From contig PESC01000041.1 of assembly GCA_002929135.1 (NCBI GenBank), forward strand, positions 1 to 55,116: a stretch of 55,116 nucleotides of DNA, read 5' to 3'. Of the stretch, positions 17,194 to 27,104 are shown piece by piece; the first letter of the stretch is position 1, and every line of letters starts with the position of its first letter. The position numbers and the translations under genes are program-made. The notes beneath the pieces were generated by a model. That model was not told where the DNA came from. It saw nothing but the letters and a program-made list of their open reading frames with translations, and searched no databases. The stretch comes from Methylomonas sp. GTDB lineage: Bacteria; Pseudomonadota; Gammaproteobacteria; Methylococcales; Methylomonadaceae.

Positions 17194-17649
17194 TCAGCGC
17201 TGCTGCCAGTCGTCAGGGGTTTTGATGAAATGGCCGGGCGCCGCGATATTGTGCATTCTTTGTCCGGCCAGTTGCGCCACATCGCCGACCGTAACACCGT
17301 TCCTGACGGCAATGCGCTGATACTCGGCCTGGCGCTGGGCATTGATACGAACCACCATCGCCCTGATTTCGACCGGTGTATCGACGGACACCACACCGAG
17401 AAAACCATCCATTTGTTCACCCACCAGCCCTTGGGCCTTGGCTTGCACCAGATCGAAGGCGGCTGCCGGAAAACTGGAAATCAGATCGTTGATATCGTGC
17501 TCGATGCTCCGACGAATACCCGGCTCGATCGTGGTATTCATGGCGGCGGGTATTTCGGCTGCTTGCGGCCTGACGTCCGACGAAGAACAGGCTTGCAGAC
17601 CCATTGTCGCCCAAGCCAGGCAGGCGACGGTTAAGAGGCTTGTTTTCAT
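17194..17649 (-). CDS. DUF1318 (YdbL-like) lipoprotein
   Basis: This 151-residue protein begins with a lipoprotein signal peptide, with lipobox LQAC and Cys at about 21. Its C-terminal half matches the YdbL/DUF1318 family: [54 protein letters not shown] and a final GHFIK. In enterobacteria YdbL sits with YnbE and the AsmA-like YdbH in outer membrane lipid homeostasis. Neither partner is recognised here. It should sit on the periplasmic face of a membrane. Confidence 0.8.
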   Translation of the reverse strand: MKTSLLTVACLAWATMGLQACSSSDVRPQAAEIPAAMNTTIEPGIRRSIEHDINDLISSFPAAAFDLVQAKAQGLVGEQMDGFLGVVSVDTPVEIRAMVVRINAQRQAEYQRIAVRNGVTVGDVAQLAGQRMHNIAAPGHFIKTPDDWQQR

Positions 17650-18075
17650 TGTGGTATCCGTTCGGCCAAGGTGGCGGGCTGAGTTGATGAACGCCAGGCT
17701 GATGATCCCGCAACCGGGCGCGATTCACTCCCGGCTGCGGCGTGCGCTCGGGATTATAGGCGACATACCTGGGGCGCATGCTGGCTTTACGCTATTCATC
17801 GCCGATTGACCGGGGTGTGTTGGAACAAGCACGATGGCCTCATGTGCGGGCGCACTGATCCAGGTAGCCGGTGCCAGTTTTTTGGCGCCTGGCGGCAACA
17901 CGACGGTTTTCGGACAATGTTTTTTTGACAGGATGACGGCCAGACGCTCGCGCATGGCGGCGAATATTCATTAACACACTGAAAGTAAATGAAAACTTTT
18001 TTGGCATGAAAAGTGTAGAGAATCAGATCAAGGCAGCCATGCCTACGACTTCACTGATTCATCGGGAGCACCATC
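17650..18075. other. Intergenic region upstream of fliC
   Basis: These 426 bases hold no convincing gene. A 76-codon frame on the minus strand (17725-17955) is open but shows no family features. The last 75 bases are AT-rich and carry the candidate flagellin promoter at 18001-18017. Confidence 0.5.
18001..18017 (+). promoter_or_regulatory. Candidate sigma-54 promoter of fliC
   Basis: TTGGCATGAAAAGTGTA has the -24 GG block and shares the eight bases TGGCATGA with the flgB promoter at 41515-41531. The -12 position reads GT rather than the usual GC, so the match is imperfect. A sigma-28 reading (TAAA at 17986 and GCATGAAA at 18004) fits less well. Confidence 0.4.
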
Positions 18076-18930
18076 ATGTCATCTTCACTGGTTATCAATA
18101 CCAATATCGCATCGTTAAACAGCCAGAAATTTCTCAGCCGCACCGGCGACAGCCTGCAAACCTCGATGGAACGGTTGTCGTCGGGTTTGCGAGTCAACAG
18201 CGCCAACGATGATGCGGCGGGATTGGCGATTGCCAATCGCATGACGTCGCAGATACGCGGCATGACGGTGGCGATGCGTAATGCCAACGACGGCATTTCC
18301 ATGGCGCAAACTGCTGAAGCCGGCATGGGCAATATCACCGAAACCCTGCAACGCATGCGCGACCTGGCGGTGCAGGCGGCCAACCGGGGTGCGGTCAGCA
18401 CCAGCGACCGGCAAAAATTGCAGACCGAATTCAGGCAGTTGGGACTGGAGATCGGTCGCATCATCAGCAACACCGAGTTCAACGGTAAAAAAATCCTCAA
18501 TGGCTCACTGGTCAACGTCACCTTCCAGGTCGGGCCGAACGCCGCTGCCGACAACCAGATCGGCATCACCGTGTCCAATCTGGCGGTGGTCAGTGGCTTG
18601 AACACTGTATTGGGAACAGGTGTTTCGATTGGTTCGTATGCGACGGCAAGCAGGGTACTGTCAGCCATCACCCAAATCGATCTGGCCATCACCAAAGTCG
18701 ATACCTTTCGGGCAACACTGGGTGCCATTCAGAACCGCTTTACCACGACGATCGCCAATCTTCAGTCGGCGGTCGAGTCACAAAGCGCGGCGCGCTCACG
18801 TATCATGGATGCCGATTTTGCTGCGGAAACAGCCAATTTGAGCCGGGCGCAGATTTTGCAGCAGGCAGGCACCGCCATGCTGGCGCAGGCCAACCAGGTC
18901 AATCAAGGCGTGTTGCAGTTGTTGCAATAG
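18076..18930 (+). CDS. fliC: flagellin
   Basis: This 284-residue flagellin builds the flagellar filament after export by the flagellar type III system. Only the conserved D0/D1 ends are present. The N-terminus reads LVINTNIASLNSQKFLSRTG and LSSGLRVNSANDDAAGLAIA, and the C-terminus AARSRIMDADFAAETANLSR and AQILQQAGTAMLAQANQ. The middle, about 140-215, is very short, so the outer D2/D3 domains are absent and the filament should be thin. The next gene is a Maf/DUF115 protein, which suggests that the flagellin is glycosylated. GGGAGCACC precedes the ATG. Confidence 0.96.
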   Translation: MSSSLVINTNIASLNSQKFLSRTGDSLQTSMERLSSGLRVNSANDDAAGLAIANRMTSQIRGMTVAMRNANDGISMAQTAEAGMGNITETLQRMRDLAVQAANRGAVSTSDRQKLQTEFRQLGLEIGRIISNTEFNGKKILNGSLVNVTFQVGPNAAADNQIGITVSNLAVVSGLNTVLGTGVSIGSYATASRVLSAITQIDLAITKVDTFRATLGAIQNRFTTTIANLQSAVESQSAARSRIMDADFAAETANLSRAQILQQAGTAMLAQANQVNQGVLQLLQ

Positions 18931-18948
18931 ACGAGATTCGAAGGCCGT

Positions 18949-19051
18949 CTCTCGTTCTCACGCGCAGCAAAGAAACGCATACGGGCGCGGCATGGGGATA
19001 TACCTGCGTAGAAAGGCCGGTATGGGTTCCCACGGAGATCGTGGGAACCAG
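18949..19051. repeat. Degenerate full unit of the paired-palindrome repeat
   Basis: The order of elements matches the unit at 36150-36229: CTCGTTCTCACGC, then AACGCATACGGG, then GCCGGTATGGGTTCCCACG and CGTGGGAACCAG. The first hairpin is badly worn; the second (19024-19048) still pairs. It lies between fliC and the motility accessory factor gene. Confidence 0.65.
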
Positions 19052-19106
19052 AAAAATTAGATTGCACTGCACGCCCCAATAAACAACGAATCCCCAAGGC
19101 ATCCAG

Positions 19107-21626
19107 ATGACAACAGCATCCATCGTCGAGCAGCACAGTGTGGGGCCGGTTGCCGTCAACAGCTTTGGCGAGCGGGTTTTGTTCGGCGTCAATCGCCATG
19201 TCTTCGACAAGATCAGCGCACGCACCGTGTTCGAAGCCCGGCTGGGCGAGACATTGTTCGCTCAGGACGCGCTCACCGTCGTGATAGGCAGCGATTCTGG
19301 CCTGCTGCCGCGCTACCTTGTGGAAAAAGGTTTGCCCAATGGCAGCCGCTACATTTTCCTCGAACCCGAGGCGGTGCTGGCGGCGTTGGAACAAAACGGG
19401 CTTCTGGAGCAGACGGACGACCGGCTGGTTTGCATCAGCCTGGAACAGTGGAACGAAACGATCAACCGTTTCAAGATCGGCGATTATTTCTATCTCGACG
19501 CCGTGCGTTGCTTCAATGCCTTGTGCGCCCAGGATGATTACATCGACGCCTACGCCGAGCTGAGCTGGCATATTGCCGAGGTGTTGGCGCAACTGCACTG
19601 GCACAGCAATATGGAACTGGGCATGGAAGCCTTCTTGACACGGCAGATTTACAACCTCGTCGACAATCGCGTACCGGCCAGCCTGCTTAAAAATGCCTTC
19701 GACGGCAAAACGGTGGTGATCTTGGCGGGCGGGCCTTCGCTCGATCAAGCCTTGCCGTGGGTCAAGGCTAATCGCGACCATCTGGTGGTATTTGCCGTGT
19801 CGCGCATCGCCAGGCAGTTGCTGGCATGTGAGCTGGCGCCGGATGTGGTGTTCTCGGTCGATCCAACCGAGCTGAGTTTCGATGTCAGCAAGGAAATGCT
19901 GGCCTTCGGCGAGCGCCCGCTGTTCATCTCGTCGCACCACACCGTGCCGCTACTACAAAGCCAGTGGCTGGGCCGCATGCTGTATCTCGGGTCGCGTGTG
20001 CCGTGGAAATCGCCGCTCAATGTCGACAACCTGTCCAGTGCCGGGCCTACCGTCACCAACACCGCACTGAACGTGGCCCATGCTTTCGGATTCAAACGCA
20101 TCGTGCTGGCTGGTGTCGATTTGTGCTTCACCCGCTTGGGCGTCACCCATGCCAGCGGCAGCAACGAACAACTGGCCGGGCCGCGTTTCGACCTGACCTC
20201 GCTGCAAGTCGACACCTACGGCGGCTTCAAGGCCCCGACCAGCAGCGATTTTGCGGCGGCGATCGCGTCGTTGAATGCACAAGCCCGGAGCATTAGCGCA
20301 TCGGGCTGCGAAATCCTCAATGTTTCCGCAGGCGCGGCCAGGGTCGAAAGCATCCGCTATTGCCCGCTTGCATCCATCAGCCTGGATGCGCAGCCACTCG
20401 ATGTCGAAGGCATCCTCGCGTCGCGGCTGGGTGAACGCGACAAGACAGTAGCCGCCGACTTCGACACGCTGGCGACGGAATTGCAACGGGCGGTGTACAA
20501 GATCGAAAAAATTGCCGATCTGGCAACCCAGGCCGCCAGGCTCAACGACGCCATGTTCGACGACGCAACCGGCCTGATCGCCGATGTGCGCGACAAGAAA
20601 AAACTCGACAAACTGGAGAAAACCCTGCGGCGCGATTACAAGGAATTCAGCCGTTTGGTGAAGAAATTCGGTATCCGCAAATTCATCCGGCTGGCCAAGC
20701 CATTTGCCGATGACGACTGGAACGCCGGAGACGTCAAGGAACTGGGCCGGGTGTATTACGAGGCCTACGGCGACGGCGCCCAGAAATTGCTCAAACTGTT
20801 GCGTGAAACGCAGGCGCGTGTCGAGGCGCGTCGGCAGGAGGTGCTGGCACAACCGGATGTCGGCCTGATGCTGGCGCAGTGTGAACAAGAGCGCTGCTTT
20901 GGTCGGGTTCGTTTATGGCGGCACAGGCTGGACATGACGCAATGGCCACAGGATGCACTGACGCTTTGCGATGATTACGAAAACCGATTCTGGCGCGTCA
21001 TCGAGGATCGCGATACCCGGCACCTTGTCCAAGTCAAACGCCACAGCGATCTTTCCGTCGTCAAACGACGTGCGGCTCTGCTGTTCAAGCACAAGAAAAT
21101 CGATGATTTGTGGGATTTGTCGGCCTCGCTGGACAGTTGCGAAGACACGATGGCGGCAAGACCGCACAGGCATTTGATAGCGGGTTATTTGGCAGAGCTG
21201 GCCCATGACCCGAATGCCGCACTGGATGCCTATCACCCCATCGTCGATGCAGGCCAGGGCTTGCTGGAAGAAGCCCTGACCCGTATCGCCGCCATTAGCC
21301 TGGATGGCCAGCAATGGCCCGACGCCATGCTGGCACTGGATTGCCTGGCGCAACTCAACGCGGCGTATTTACCGATGTTTGCCGACATGGCCAGGCTGCA
21401 AGGCGACTTGCTGAAAGCCATCGATGCTTATCGGAGCTATATCGAACAATTCCCGCACGATGATCTGGTGCAATTGAAGCTGGCCCAGCTTTACATCGAC
21501 GGGCAAATTTATGACGGTGCCGATCTGATGCTGGATTTCATATTGCACCGACAACCGGATCACCCCATGGCGGGCATGTTGAAGCAGCAAATGTCTGCGC
21601 TCAGGCTGGCACAGACCATCGCTTGA
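19107..21626 (+). CDS. Maf/DUF115 motility accessory factor
   Basis: This 839-residue protein belongs to the motility-associated factor group (DUF115, formerly 6-hydroxymethylpterin pyrophosphokinase-like). Members transfer nonulosonic acids onto flagellin in polar-flagellate bacteria. The core domain, about 185-400, shows KTVVILAGGPSLDQALPWV, FSVDPTE, LSSAGPTVTNTALNVAHAFG and KRIVLAGVDLCF. The last 150 residues form helical pairs like TPR repeats. It directly follows the only flagellin in the window, which supports a role in flagellin glycosylation. The sugar is unknown, and no pseudaminic or legionaminic acid genes are in the window. Confidence 0.85.
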   Translation: MTTASIVEQHSVGPVAVNSFGERVLFGVNRHVFDKISARTVFEARLGETLFAQDALTVVIGSDSGLLPRYLVEKGLPNGSRYIFLEPEAVLAALEQNGLLEQTDDRLVCISLEQWNETINRFKIGDYFYLDAVRCFNALCAQDDYIDAYAELSWHIAEVLAQLHWHSNMELGMEAFLTRQIYNLVDNRVPASLLKNAFDGKTVVILAGGPSLDQALPWVKANRDHLVVFAVSRIARQLLACELAPDVVFSVDPTELSFDVSKEMLAFGERPLFISSHHTVPLLQSQWLGRMLYLGSRVPWKSPLNVDNLSSAGPTVTNTALNVAHAFGFKRIVLAGVDLCFTRLGVTHASGSNEQLAGPRFDLTSLQVDTYGGFKAPTSSDFAAAIASLNAQARSISASGCEILNVSAGAARVESIRYCPLASISLDAQPLDVEGILASRLGERDKTVAADFDTLATELQRAVYKIEKIADLATQAARLNDAMFDDATGLIADVRDKKKLDKLEKTLRRDYKEFSRLVKKFGIRKFIRLAKPFADDDWNAGDVKELGRVYYEAYGDGAQKLLKLLRETQARVEARRQEVLAQPDVGLMLAQCEQERCFGRVRLWRHRLDMTQWPQDALTLCDDYENRFWRVIEDRDTRHLVQVKRHSDLSVVKRRAALLFKHKKIDDLWDLSASLDSCEDTMAARPHRHLIAGYLAELAHDPNAALDAYHPIVDAGQGLLEEALTRIAAISLDGQQWPDAMLALDCLAQLNAAYLPMFADMARLQGDLLKAIDAYRSYIEQFPHDDLVQLKLAQLYIDGQIYDGADLMLDFILHRQPDHPMAGMLKQQMSALRLAQTIA

Positions 21627-21931
21627 GGCGGGCAAGGCGCACGCTTGACCGAGCGCGATAATTCCCTCTAGCCTTCCGTGAGAGAAGCAGAGGTGAAGGC
21701 CCTTGTGTTCACCAATTCACGGCAGGCCGCCGGACTTTTTCGGGTTGACTTTTGGGAAAAAATCCTTCAATTTACGCGCTTGGTGTGGCTATCCAAGGGC
21801 GCTCGGCCCTTGCCGAATAAGTACTAAAGGGCAGTCATCCAAGCAATTGCGTTTCAACACACGAAAAGTATCAGTCTCAATAACATGACACGTACTCTGT
21901 ACTTCATACAGACTACCGGGAGGAAACACTT
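21627..21931 (+). promoter_or_regulatory. xoxF upstream leader with hairpin
   Basis: This gap of about 300 bases precedes xoxF. A clean 7-bp stem CAAGGGC / GCCCTTG with loop GCTCG lies at 21794-21812, and GGGAGGAAACACTT gives a strong ribosome site just before the ATG. No obvious -35/-10 pair stands out. The leader may carry the lanthanide or methanol control of xoxF, but the sequence alone does not show that. Confidence 0.4.
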
Positions 21932-23785
21932 ATGATGAAGCCTGTACATAACTGGCTGCTCACTTCAGCTGTAGCTGCTTTACTTGCTGCACCTACTGTC
22001 TCTAATGCCAACAGCGAAGTCGAAAAACTCACTCAAAATCCCGCCAACTGGGCAACCTGGGGTGGCGATTACGCAGGCACCCGTTACAGCAAACTGTCAC
22101 AAATCAATACTCAGAACGTAAAAACCCTGCAACCTGCCTGGACTTTCTCTACTGGCGTCCTGCGTGGTCACGAAGGCGGCCCGTTGATCGTCAATGGCGT
22201 GATGTTCATCCACACCCCGTTTCCTAACACCGTCTACGCCATCGATCAAAAAACCAAAGCCGTCATCTGGGAATTTACCCCAACCATGGATGCCGACGTA
22301 ACGATTCCCGTCATGTGCTGCGACACCGTCAACCGTGGCCTGGCCTATGGCGACGGCAAAATTTTCCTGCAACAATCCGACACCGTTCTGACCGCACTGG
22401 ATGCCAAAACCGGCAAGCGGGTATGGAGCGTACAAAACGGCGACCCTAAACTGGGCATGACCAACACCAACGCACCCATCGTGGTCAAGGACAACGTCAT
22501 CACCGGCATCTCCGGCGGCGAGTTCGGTGTACGTGGCTTCCTGGCGGCCTACAATGTCAAAACCGGCCAACTGACCTGGAAAGGCTACAGCATGGGCCCT
22601 GACAAAGACACCCTGATCAAACCGGGCAAATCCACCACCTGGCAGGATGGCAAAGTCACCCCGCTGGGACCAGAATCCAGCCTGGCAACCTGGAAAGGCG
22701 ATCAATGGAAAATCGGTGGCGGCACCACCTGGGGCTGGTACTCTTACGACCCGAAACTGAACCTGGTCTATTACGGTTCAGGCAACCCATCCACCTGGAA
22801 CCCGGTACAACGTCCAGGCGACAACAAATGGTCGATGTCGTTGTGGGCGCGTGACGCCGACACCGGCGAAGTCAAATGGGTTTACCAAATGACGCCACAC
22901 GACGAATGGGACTTCGACGGCATCAACGAAACCGTACTGGTCGACCAGGAAGTCAAAGGCAAAATGCACAAAACCATCGTGCACTTCGACCGTAACGGCG
23001 TGGGCTACACCCTGGATCGTGAAACTGGCGAACTGCTGGTAGCCGAAACCTTCGACAAATCGGTCAACTGGCTGACCCACGTCGACATGAAAACCGGTCG
23101 TCCACACGTCGTGCCCGAGTTCTCGACCGAACACAACGGCGAAGACGTCAACACCGTCGGCACCTGCCCCGCTGCATTGGGTTCAAAAAACCAGCAACCC
23201 GTTTCCTACTCGCCACAAACCGGCCTGTTCTACATCTCCGGCAACCACTTGTGCATGGAGTACGAACCGTTCGAAGTCAGCTACACCGCAGGTCAACCCT
23301 ACGTAGGCGCTACCCTGTCGATGATGCCGGCCGGTGCCGACGCCATCACCGGCAAGAAAGACGGCAGCACCAACCTGGGCCAGTTCACCGCATGGGATGC
23401 CAAAACCGGCAAGATCGTCTGGTCGAACAAAGAGCAATTCTCGGTTTGGTCGGGTTCTGTCGCCACTGCGGGCGGCGTCGTGTTCTACGGCACCCTGGAA
23501 GGCTACCTGAAAGCGGTTGACGCCAAAACCGGCAAGGAGTTGTACAAATTCAAAACCCCATCCGGCATCATCGGCAACGTCAACACCTGGGAATTCGAAG
23601 GCAAACAATACGTCGGCGTACTGTCGGGTATTGGCGGCTGGGCAGGTATCGGTATCGCGGCCGGTATCGACGACGGCACAACATCAACCAGCTCGGAAGG
23701 TTTGGGCGCGGTAGGTGCTTACAGAAGCCTGGGTTCCTATACCAAGCTGGGCGGCACCTTGACGGTATTCGCACTGCCAGACTGA
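21932..23785 (+). CDS. xoxF: lanthanide-dependent methanol dehydrogenase XoxF
   Basis: This 617-residue periplasmic PQQ enzyme oxidises methanol. A Sec signal peptide covers about residues 1-27. The eight-bladed propeller keeps the vicinal disulfide CysCys at 129-130, the metal ligand Glu in GGEFG (about 197) and Asn in GSGNPSTWN (about 285). The catalytic Asp is in DEWDFDG (about 327). The extra Asp two residues later (about 329), where MxaF has Ala or a similar residue, marks lanthanide use. No xoxG cytochrome or xoxJ lies beside it, and it forms its own transcription unit between a long leader and a strong terminator. Either M1 or M2 may be used. Confidence 0.95.
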   Translation: MMKPVHNWLLTSAVAALLAAPTVSNANSEVEKLTQNPANWATWGGDYAGTRYSKLSQINTQNVKTLQPAWTFSTGVLRGHEGGPLIVNGVMFIHTPFPNTVYAIDQKTKAVIWEFTPTMDADVTIPVMCCDTVNRGLAYGDGKIFLQQSDTVLTALDAKTGKRVWSVQNGDPKLGMTNTNAPIVVKDNVITGISGGEFGVRGFLAAYNVKTGQLTWKGYSMGPDKDTLIKPGKSTTWQDGKVTPLGPESSLATWKGDQWKIGGGTTWGWYSYDPKLNLVYYGSGNPSTWNPVQRPGDNKWSMSLWARDADTGEVKWVYQMTPHDEWDFDGINETVLVDQEVKGKMHKTIVHFDRNGVGYTLDRETGELLVAETFDKSVNWLTHVDMKTGRPHVVPEFSTEHNGEDVNTVGTCPAALGSKNQQPVSYSPQTGLFYISGNHLCMEYEPFEVSYTAGQPYVGATLSMMPAGADAITGKKDGSTNLGQFTAWDAKTGKIVWSNKEQFSVWSGSVATAGGVVFYGTLEGYLKAVDAKTGKELYKFKTPSGIIGNVNTWEFEGKQYVGVLSGIGGWAGIGIAAGIDDGTTSTSSEGLGAVGAYRSLGSYTKLGGTLTVFALPD

Positions 23786-23810
23786 TTCCGTCTGTCGGCG
23801 GATAAACGTC

Positions 23811-23844
23811 AAAAACCCTGGCCGAGCAATCGGCCAGGGTTTTT
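23811..23844 (+). terminator. Rho-independent terminator of xoxF
   Basis: A 13-bp stem, AAACCCTGGCCG against CGGCCAGGGTTT with loop AGCAAT, is followed by seven T. It begins 26 bases after the xoxF stop and should end its transcript efficiently. Confidence 0.92.
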
Positions 23845-23973
23845 TTGTATCTGACGACTTGCTCCTGCGCGAGAATCCGAACAAGGCTTCGTTCTCACGA
23901 AGACTGTGGAAACGAAGCCGTAAAATGCAGTAAGCAACGCCCACCGCATCAGAACGCGAGCGCTTCGCGTTGC

Positions 23974-24201
23974 TCAGCACACCTGCTTGCTACAACAACC
24001 GGAATACCGCAACAAACAAACCGGCAACCGATAAAAAATCCCCAGCGCCCACATGGCCAGTTGCCGCATGTCGCGGTGGATTTGCAAAATTTCCTGGTGA
24101 ACCTGCTCAAAGCGCTTATCCATCTGCTCGAAGCGCTTGTCCATCTGCTGCACCAGCATTTGCATGGTTTCGCGTTGTGCCTTGTCCTCGCCCTGATTTC
24201 C
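23974..24201 (-). pseudogene. 5'-truncated relative of the coiled-coil membrane protein
   Basis: On the minus strand the codons read GNQGEDKAQRETMQMLVQQM and then DKRFEQMDKRFEQV, followed by a hydrophobic end (LAMWALGIFY). This parallels KNQGEELKAQRELIYDVMRQ of the protein at 14516-14881. The frame runs into TGA at 24202-24204, right at the edge of the palindromic repeat 24193-24291, so the first half of the gene is lost. An internal ATG at 24165 could still start a 63-residue product. Confidence 0.6.
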
Positions 24202-24291
24202 TCATTCCCACGCTCTGCGTGGGAATGCAGGCCGGGACGCTCTGCATCCCGCAAGCTCACGCCACGCAGAGCGTGGGAATGAGGAAATCAG
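24193..24291. repeat. Compound palindrome with 30-bp perfect inverted arms
   Basis: The arms 24193-24222 and 24262-24291 are exact reverse complements over 30 bases, starting CTGATTTCCTCATTCCCACG. The left arm also takes part in a smaller palindrome, CATTCCCACGCTCTGCG and its complement, at 24203-24227. The 39-base centre contains a further copy-like stretch. It belongs to the TTCCCACG...CGTGGGAA repeat family and abuts the broken coiled-coil gene. Confidence 0.85.
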
Positions 24292-24311
24292 CCTCACCGC
24301 ACCCGCCCAGC

Positions 24312-25643
24312 TTATGCCCCGGCAATCGACATTTGTTCGACCAGGATGGAGCCGACGCGAACATTGCCACGCAAGTCGACGTCGTTGCCAATCGCGACGA
24401 TGTTGCGCAGCATGGTTTTTAGATTACCGGCCACGGTGATTTCCTGCACCGGATATTGAATCTGGCCGTTTTCCACCCAAAATCCCGAGGCGCCGCGCGA
24501 ATAATCGCCGGTGATGCGGTTGACGCCCTGCCCCATCAGCTCGGTCACCAACAGGCCGGTATCAAGCAGCGCCAGCATGGTCTGAAAATCGCGTTCGCCC
24601 GGCTCTACCGTCAGGTTATGTACGCCGCCGGCATTGCCTGTCGATTGCATGCCCAGTTTGCGCGCCGAATAGCTGCCGAGCAGATACGACCGGAGTATGC
24701 CGTTGCTGACGATGTCGTGTGCCCGGGTGGCGACGCCTTCGGCGTCGTAGCTGGCACTGCCCAATGCGCCCGCCAGATGCGGCTGTTCGTGGATGTGGAC
24801 GAAATCCGGCAGAATCTGTTGACCGAGAGAATCCAGCAAAAACGAGGCCTTGCGATACAGGCTGCCGCCGCTGACGGCGCCGATCAATGCACCGATCAGC
24901 CCTGAGGCCATGTCCGGCGCAAACAGTACCGGGCATTGCCGGGTAGTCAGACCGCGTGCATCCCTGCGGGCAATGGTGCGTTGCGCGGCCTTTTCGCCGA
25001 TCTGTCTGGCAGGCTCCAGCTTGCTGGCGTTGCGGGCGACGCTGTACCAGTAATCACGCTGCATGGCGTCGCCGCTGCCTGCCAGCACCGAGCAGCTGAC
25101 GGAGTGCCGACTGGATTGATAGCCATGCAGAAAGCCCAGAGAGTTGCCGAATACGCGGGTGCCGCGATGGGTGTTGACCGTGGCGCCTTCGGAATTGCTG
25201 ATGGCCGGATGATAGTGACGGGCGGCGTCTTCGCATTCGATGGCCAGTTGAATGGCGGCTTCGGCGTCGATGGCCCACGGATGGTAGAGGTCGAGATCGG
25301 GGAACACCGTCGCCAGCAAGTCCGCATCGGGCAAACCGGCGCATTCATCGTCGCTGGCATGACGGGCTATGCTGCATGCCGCTTTGACGGTGTCCGCCAG
25401 CGACGTTGATGACATATCGTTGGTGCTGGCCGAGCCTTTCTTCTGGCCGAAATACACGGTAACGCCCAGGCCTTGGTCGCAGTGGTATTCCAAGGTTTCG
25501 ACCTCACCCAGCCGTGCCGATACCGACAAGCCGTTGTCGACGTTGAGCGCGGCTTCGGCGGCGCTGGCACCTTGTTGCCTGGCTTCATCGAGCACTTGCT
25601 GGACGACGACTTGCAGGCGGTTGATTTCATTTTGATTCTGCAC
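24312..25643 (-). CDS. pmbA: metalloprotease subunit PmbA/TldE
   Basis: This 443-residue protein is the TldE (PmbA) half of the TldD/TldE peptidase. In E. coli the heterodimer trims microcin B17 precursor and degrades CcdA; elsewhere it cuts RiPP leaders. The family pattern is clear: GLSVSARLGEVETLEYHCDQ, the central GGSLYRKASFLLDSLG, GGVHNLTVEPGE and the final GDYSRGASGFWVENG. It lacks the HExxxH zinc motif, as expected for the E subunit. It lies just downstream of tldD on the same strand with a 21-base gap, so they form one unit. Confidence 0.95.
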   Translation of the reverse strand: MQNQNEINRLQVVVQQVLDEARQQGASAAEAALNVDNGLSVSARLGEVETLEYHCDQGLGVTVYFGQKKGSASTNDMSSTSLADTVKAACSIARHASDDECAGLPDADLLATVFPDLDLYHPWAIDAEAAIQLAIECEDAARHYHPAISNSEGATVNTHRGTRVFGNSLGFLHGYQSSRHSVSCSVLAGSGDAMQRDYWYSVARNASKLEPARQIGEKAAQRTIARRDARGLTTRQCPVLFAPDMASGLIGALIGAVSGGSLYRKASFLLDSLGQQILPDFVHIHEQPHLAGALGSASYDAEGVATRAHDIVSNGILRSYLLGSYSARKLGMQSTGNAGGVHNLTVEPGERDFQTMLALLDTGLLVTELMGQGVNRITGDYSRGASGFWVENGQIQYPVQEITVAGNLKTMLRNIVAIGNDVDLRGNVRVGSILVEQMSIAGA

Positions 25644-25664
25644 GATGGGATTCCTGTCTGCCGC

Positions 25665-27104
25665 TTATACGCAAGTGCCGCCGACGGTAAGGCCGTCGAT
25701 TCTCAAGGTGGGCTGACCCACACCCACTGGTACACTCTGACCCTCCTTGCCGCAGGTGCCGACGCCGCTGTCGAGCGCCATATCGTTGCCGACCATGGAT
25801 ACCCGGGTGAGTACATCGGGGCCGTTGCCGATCAGCGTGGCGCCTTTGACCGGGCGGGTGATCCTGCCGTTTTCGATCAGATAGGCTTCGCTGGCCGAGA
25901 ATACGAACTTGCCGGAGGTGATGTCGACCTGGCCGCCGCCGAAGTTACGGGCGTACAGGCCTTTTTTGACCGATTGGATGATTTCGTCCGGCAGGCTCAT
26001 CCCCGGCAGCATGTAGGTGTTGGTCATGCGCGGCATCGGCAGGTGGGCATAGGATTCTCGGCGACCGTTGCCGGTGGATTTGACACCCATCAGCCGGGCA
26101 TTGAGCTTGTCCTGCATGTAACCTTTGAGGATGCCGTTTTCGATCAGCACGGTGTTTTCGGTAGGTGTGCCTTCGTCGTCTATGCTGAGCGAGCCGCGAC
26201 GGCCCGGCAGGGTGCCGTCATCGACCACCGTGCACAAATCCGACGCCACCCGCTCACCGATACGGCCACTGAACGCCGAGGTGCCCTTGCGGTTGAAATC
26301 GCCCTCCAGGCCGTGGCCGATGGCTTCGTGCAGCAGAATGCCCGGCCAGCCCGAACCCAGTACCACGGTCATACTGCCCGCCGGTGCCTCACCCGCTTGC
26401 AGGTTGATTTGCGCCTGGCGCACCGCTTCGCGGCCATAATCCAGGGCGCGGTCGTTTTCCAGAAAATAACTGAAATCGGTGCGGCCACCGCCACCCATGC
26501 TGCCTTGCTCGCGACGACCGTCTTCGACCAGGATGACGCTGACGTTCATACGCACCAAAGGCCGGATATCGGCGACCAGCGAGCCGTCCTGGTTGGCCAC
26601 CAGCACATGATCGTAAGCCGCTACCAGACTAATCATGACTTCCTCGATACGGCTATCGAGCTTGCGGGTTTCGGTATCCACCCGTTTGAGCAGGGCGATT
26701 TTTTCCTCGTCGGCCAGCGACTTCAGCGGGTTGACCGCTTCGTACAATAGCCCCCATGCACGGGTAGGTTCGACCCTGACCTGTGCGTGCTGCCCCTGCC
26801 GCGCGATGGCTTTTACGTTGCTGGCTGCTTCGAGCAAAATCGGCAATTCGATGCGTTCGCTGTAGGCAAAGCCAGTCTTGTCGCCACTGACCACGCGCAC
26901 ACCGGCGCCGTTTTCGATTGAATACGTACCTTCCTTGACGATGCCGCCTTCGAGCGACCACGATTCGAAATGACTGCTCTGGAAGTAAATGTCGGCGGCA
27001 TCGACCGGTGCGCTGAGCAAAGCCGCCATCACCTTGTCGATGTCATGGGCATCCAGACCGTTGGCGGTCAGTATCGATTGTTTCACTTGCGCAAGTAACG
27101 CCAT
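25665..27104 (-). CDS. tldD: metalloprotease TldD
   Basis: This 479-residue protein is the catalytic TldD subunit. The zinc motif [11 protein letters not shown] (HExxxH) is present, after GSGWPGILL. Later conserved pieces include [40 protein letters not shown] and [20 protein letters not shown]. The start at 27104 has AAGGATTCC directly upstream and gives the family N-terminus; the frame opens 15 codons earlier. With pmbA it should make the heterodimeric peptidase. No RiPP precursor is seen next to it. Confidence 0.96.
   Translation of the reverse strand: MALLAQVKQSILTANGLDAHDIDKVMAALLSAPVDAADIYFQSSHFESWSLEGGIVKEGTYSIENGAGVRVVSGDKTGFAYSERIELPILLEAASNVKAIARQGQHAQVRVEPTRAWGLLYEAVNPLKSLADEEKIALLKRVDTETRKLDSRIEEVMISLVAAYDHVLVANQDGSLVADIRPLVRMNVSVILVEDGRREQGSMGGGGRTDFSYFLENDRALDYGREAVRQAQINLQAGEAPAGSMTVVLGSGWPGILLHEAIGHGLEGDFNRKGTSAFSGRIGERVASDLCTVVDDGTLPGRRGSLSIDDEGTPTENTVLIENGILKGYMQDKLNARLMGVKSTGNGRRESYAHLPMPRMTNTYMLPGMSLPDEIIQSVKKGLYARNFGGGQVDITSGKFVFSASEAYLIENGRITRPVKGATLIGNGPDVLTRVSMVGNDMALDSGVGTCGKEGQSVPVGVGQPTLRIDGLTVGGTCV

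Noticed and set aside
17725-17955. A 76-codon minus-strand frame upstream of the YdbL-like gene
   Set aside because: No recognisable family, no good ribosome site and many prolines. YnbE, the expected neighbour, does not match it.
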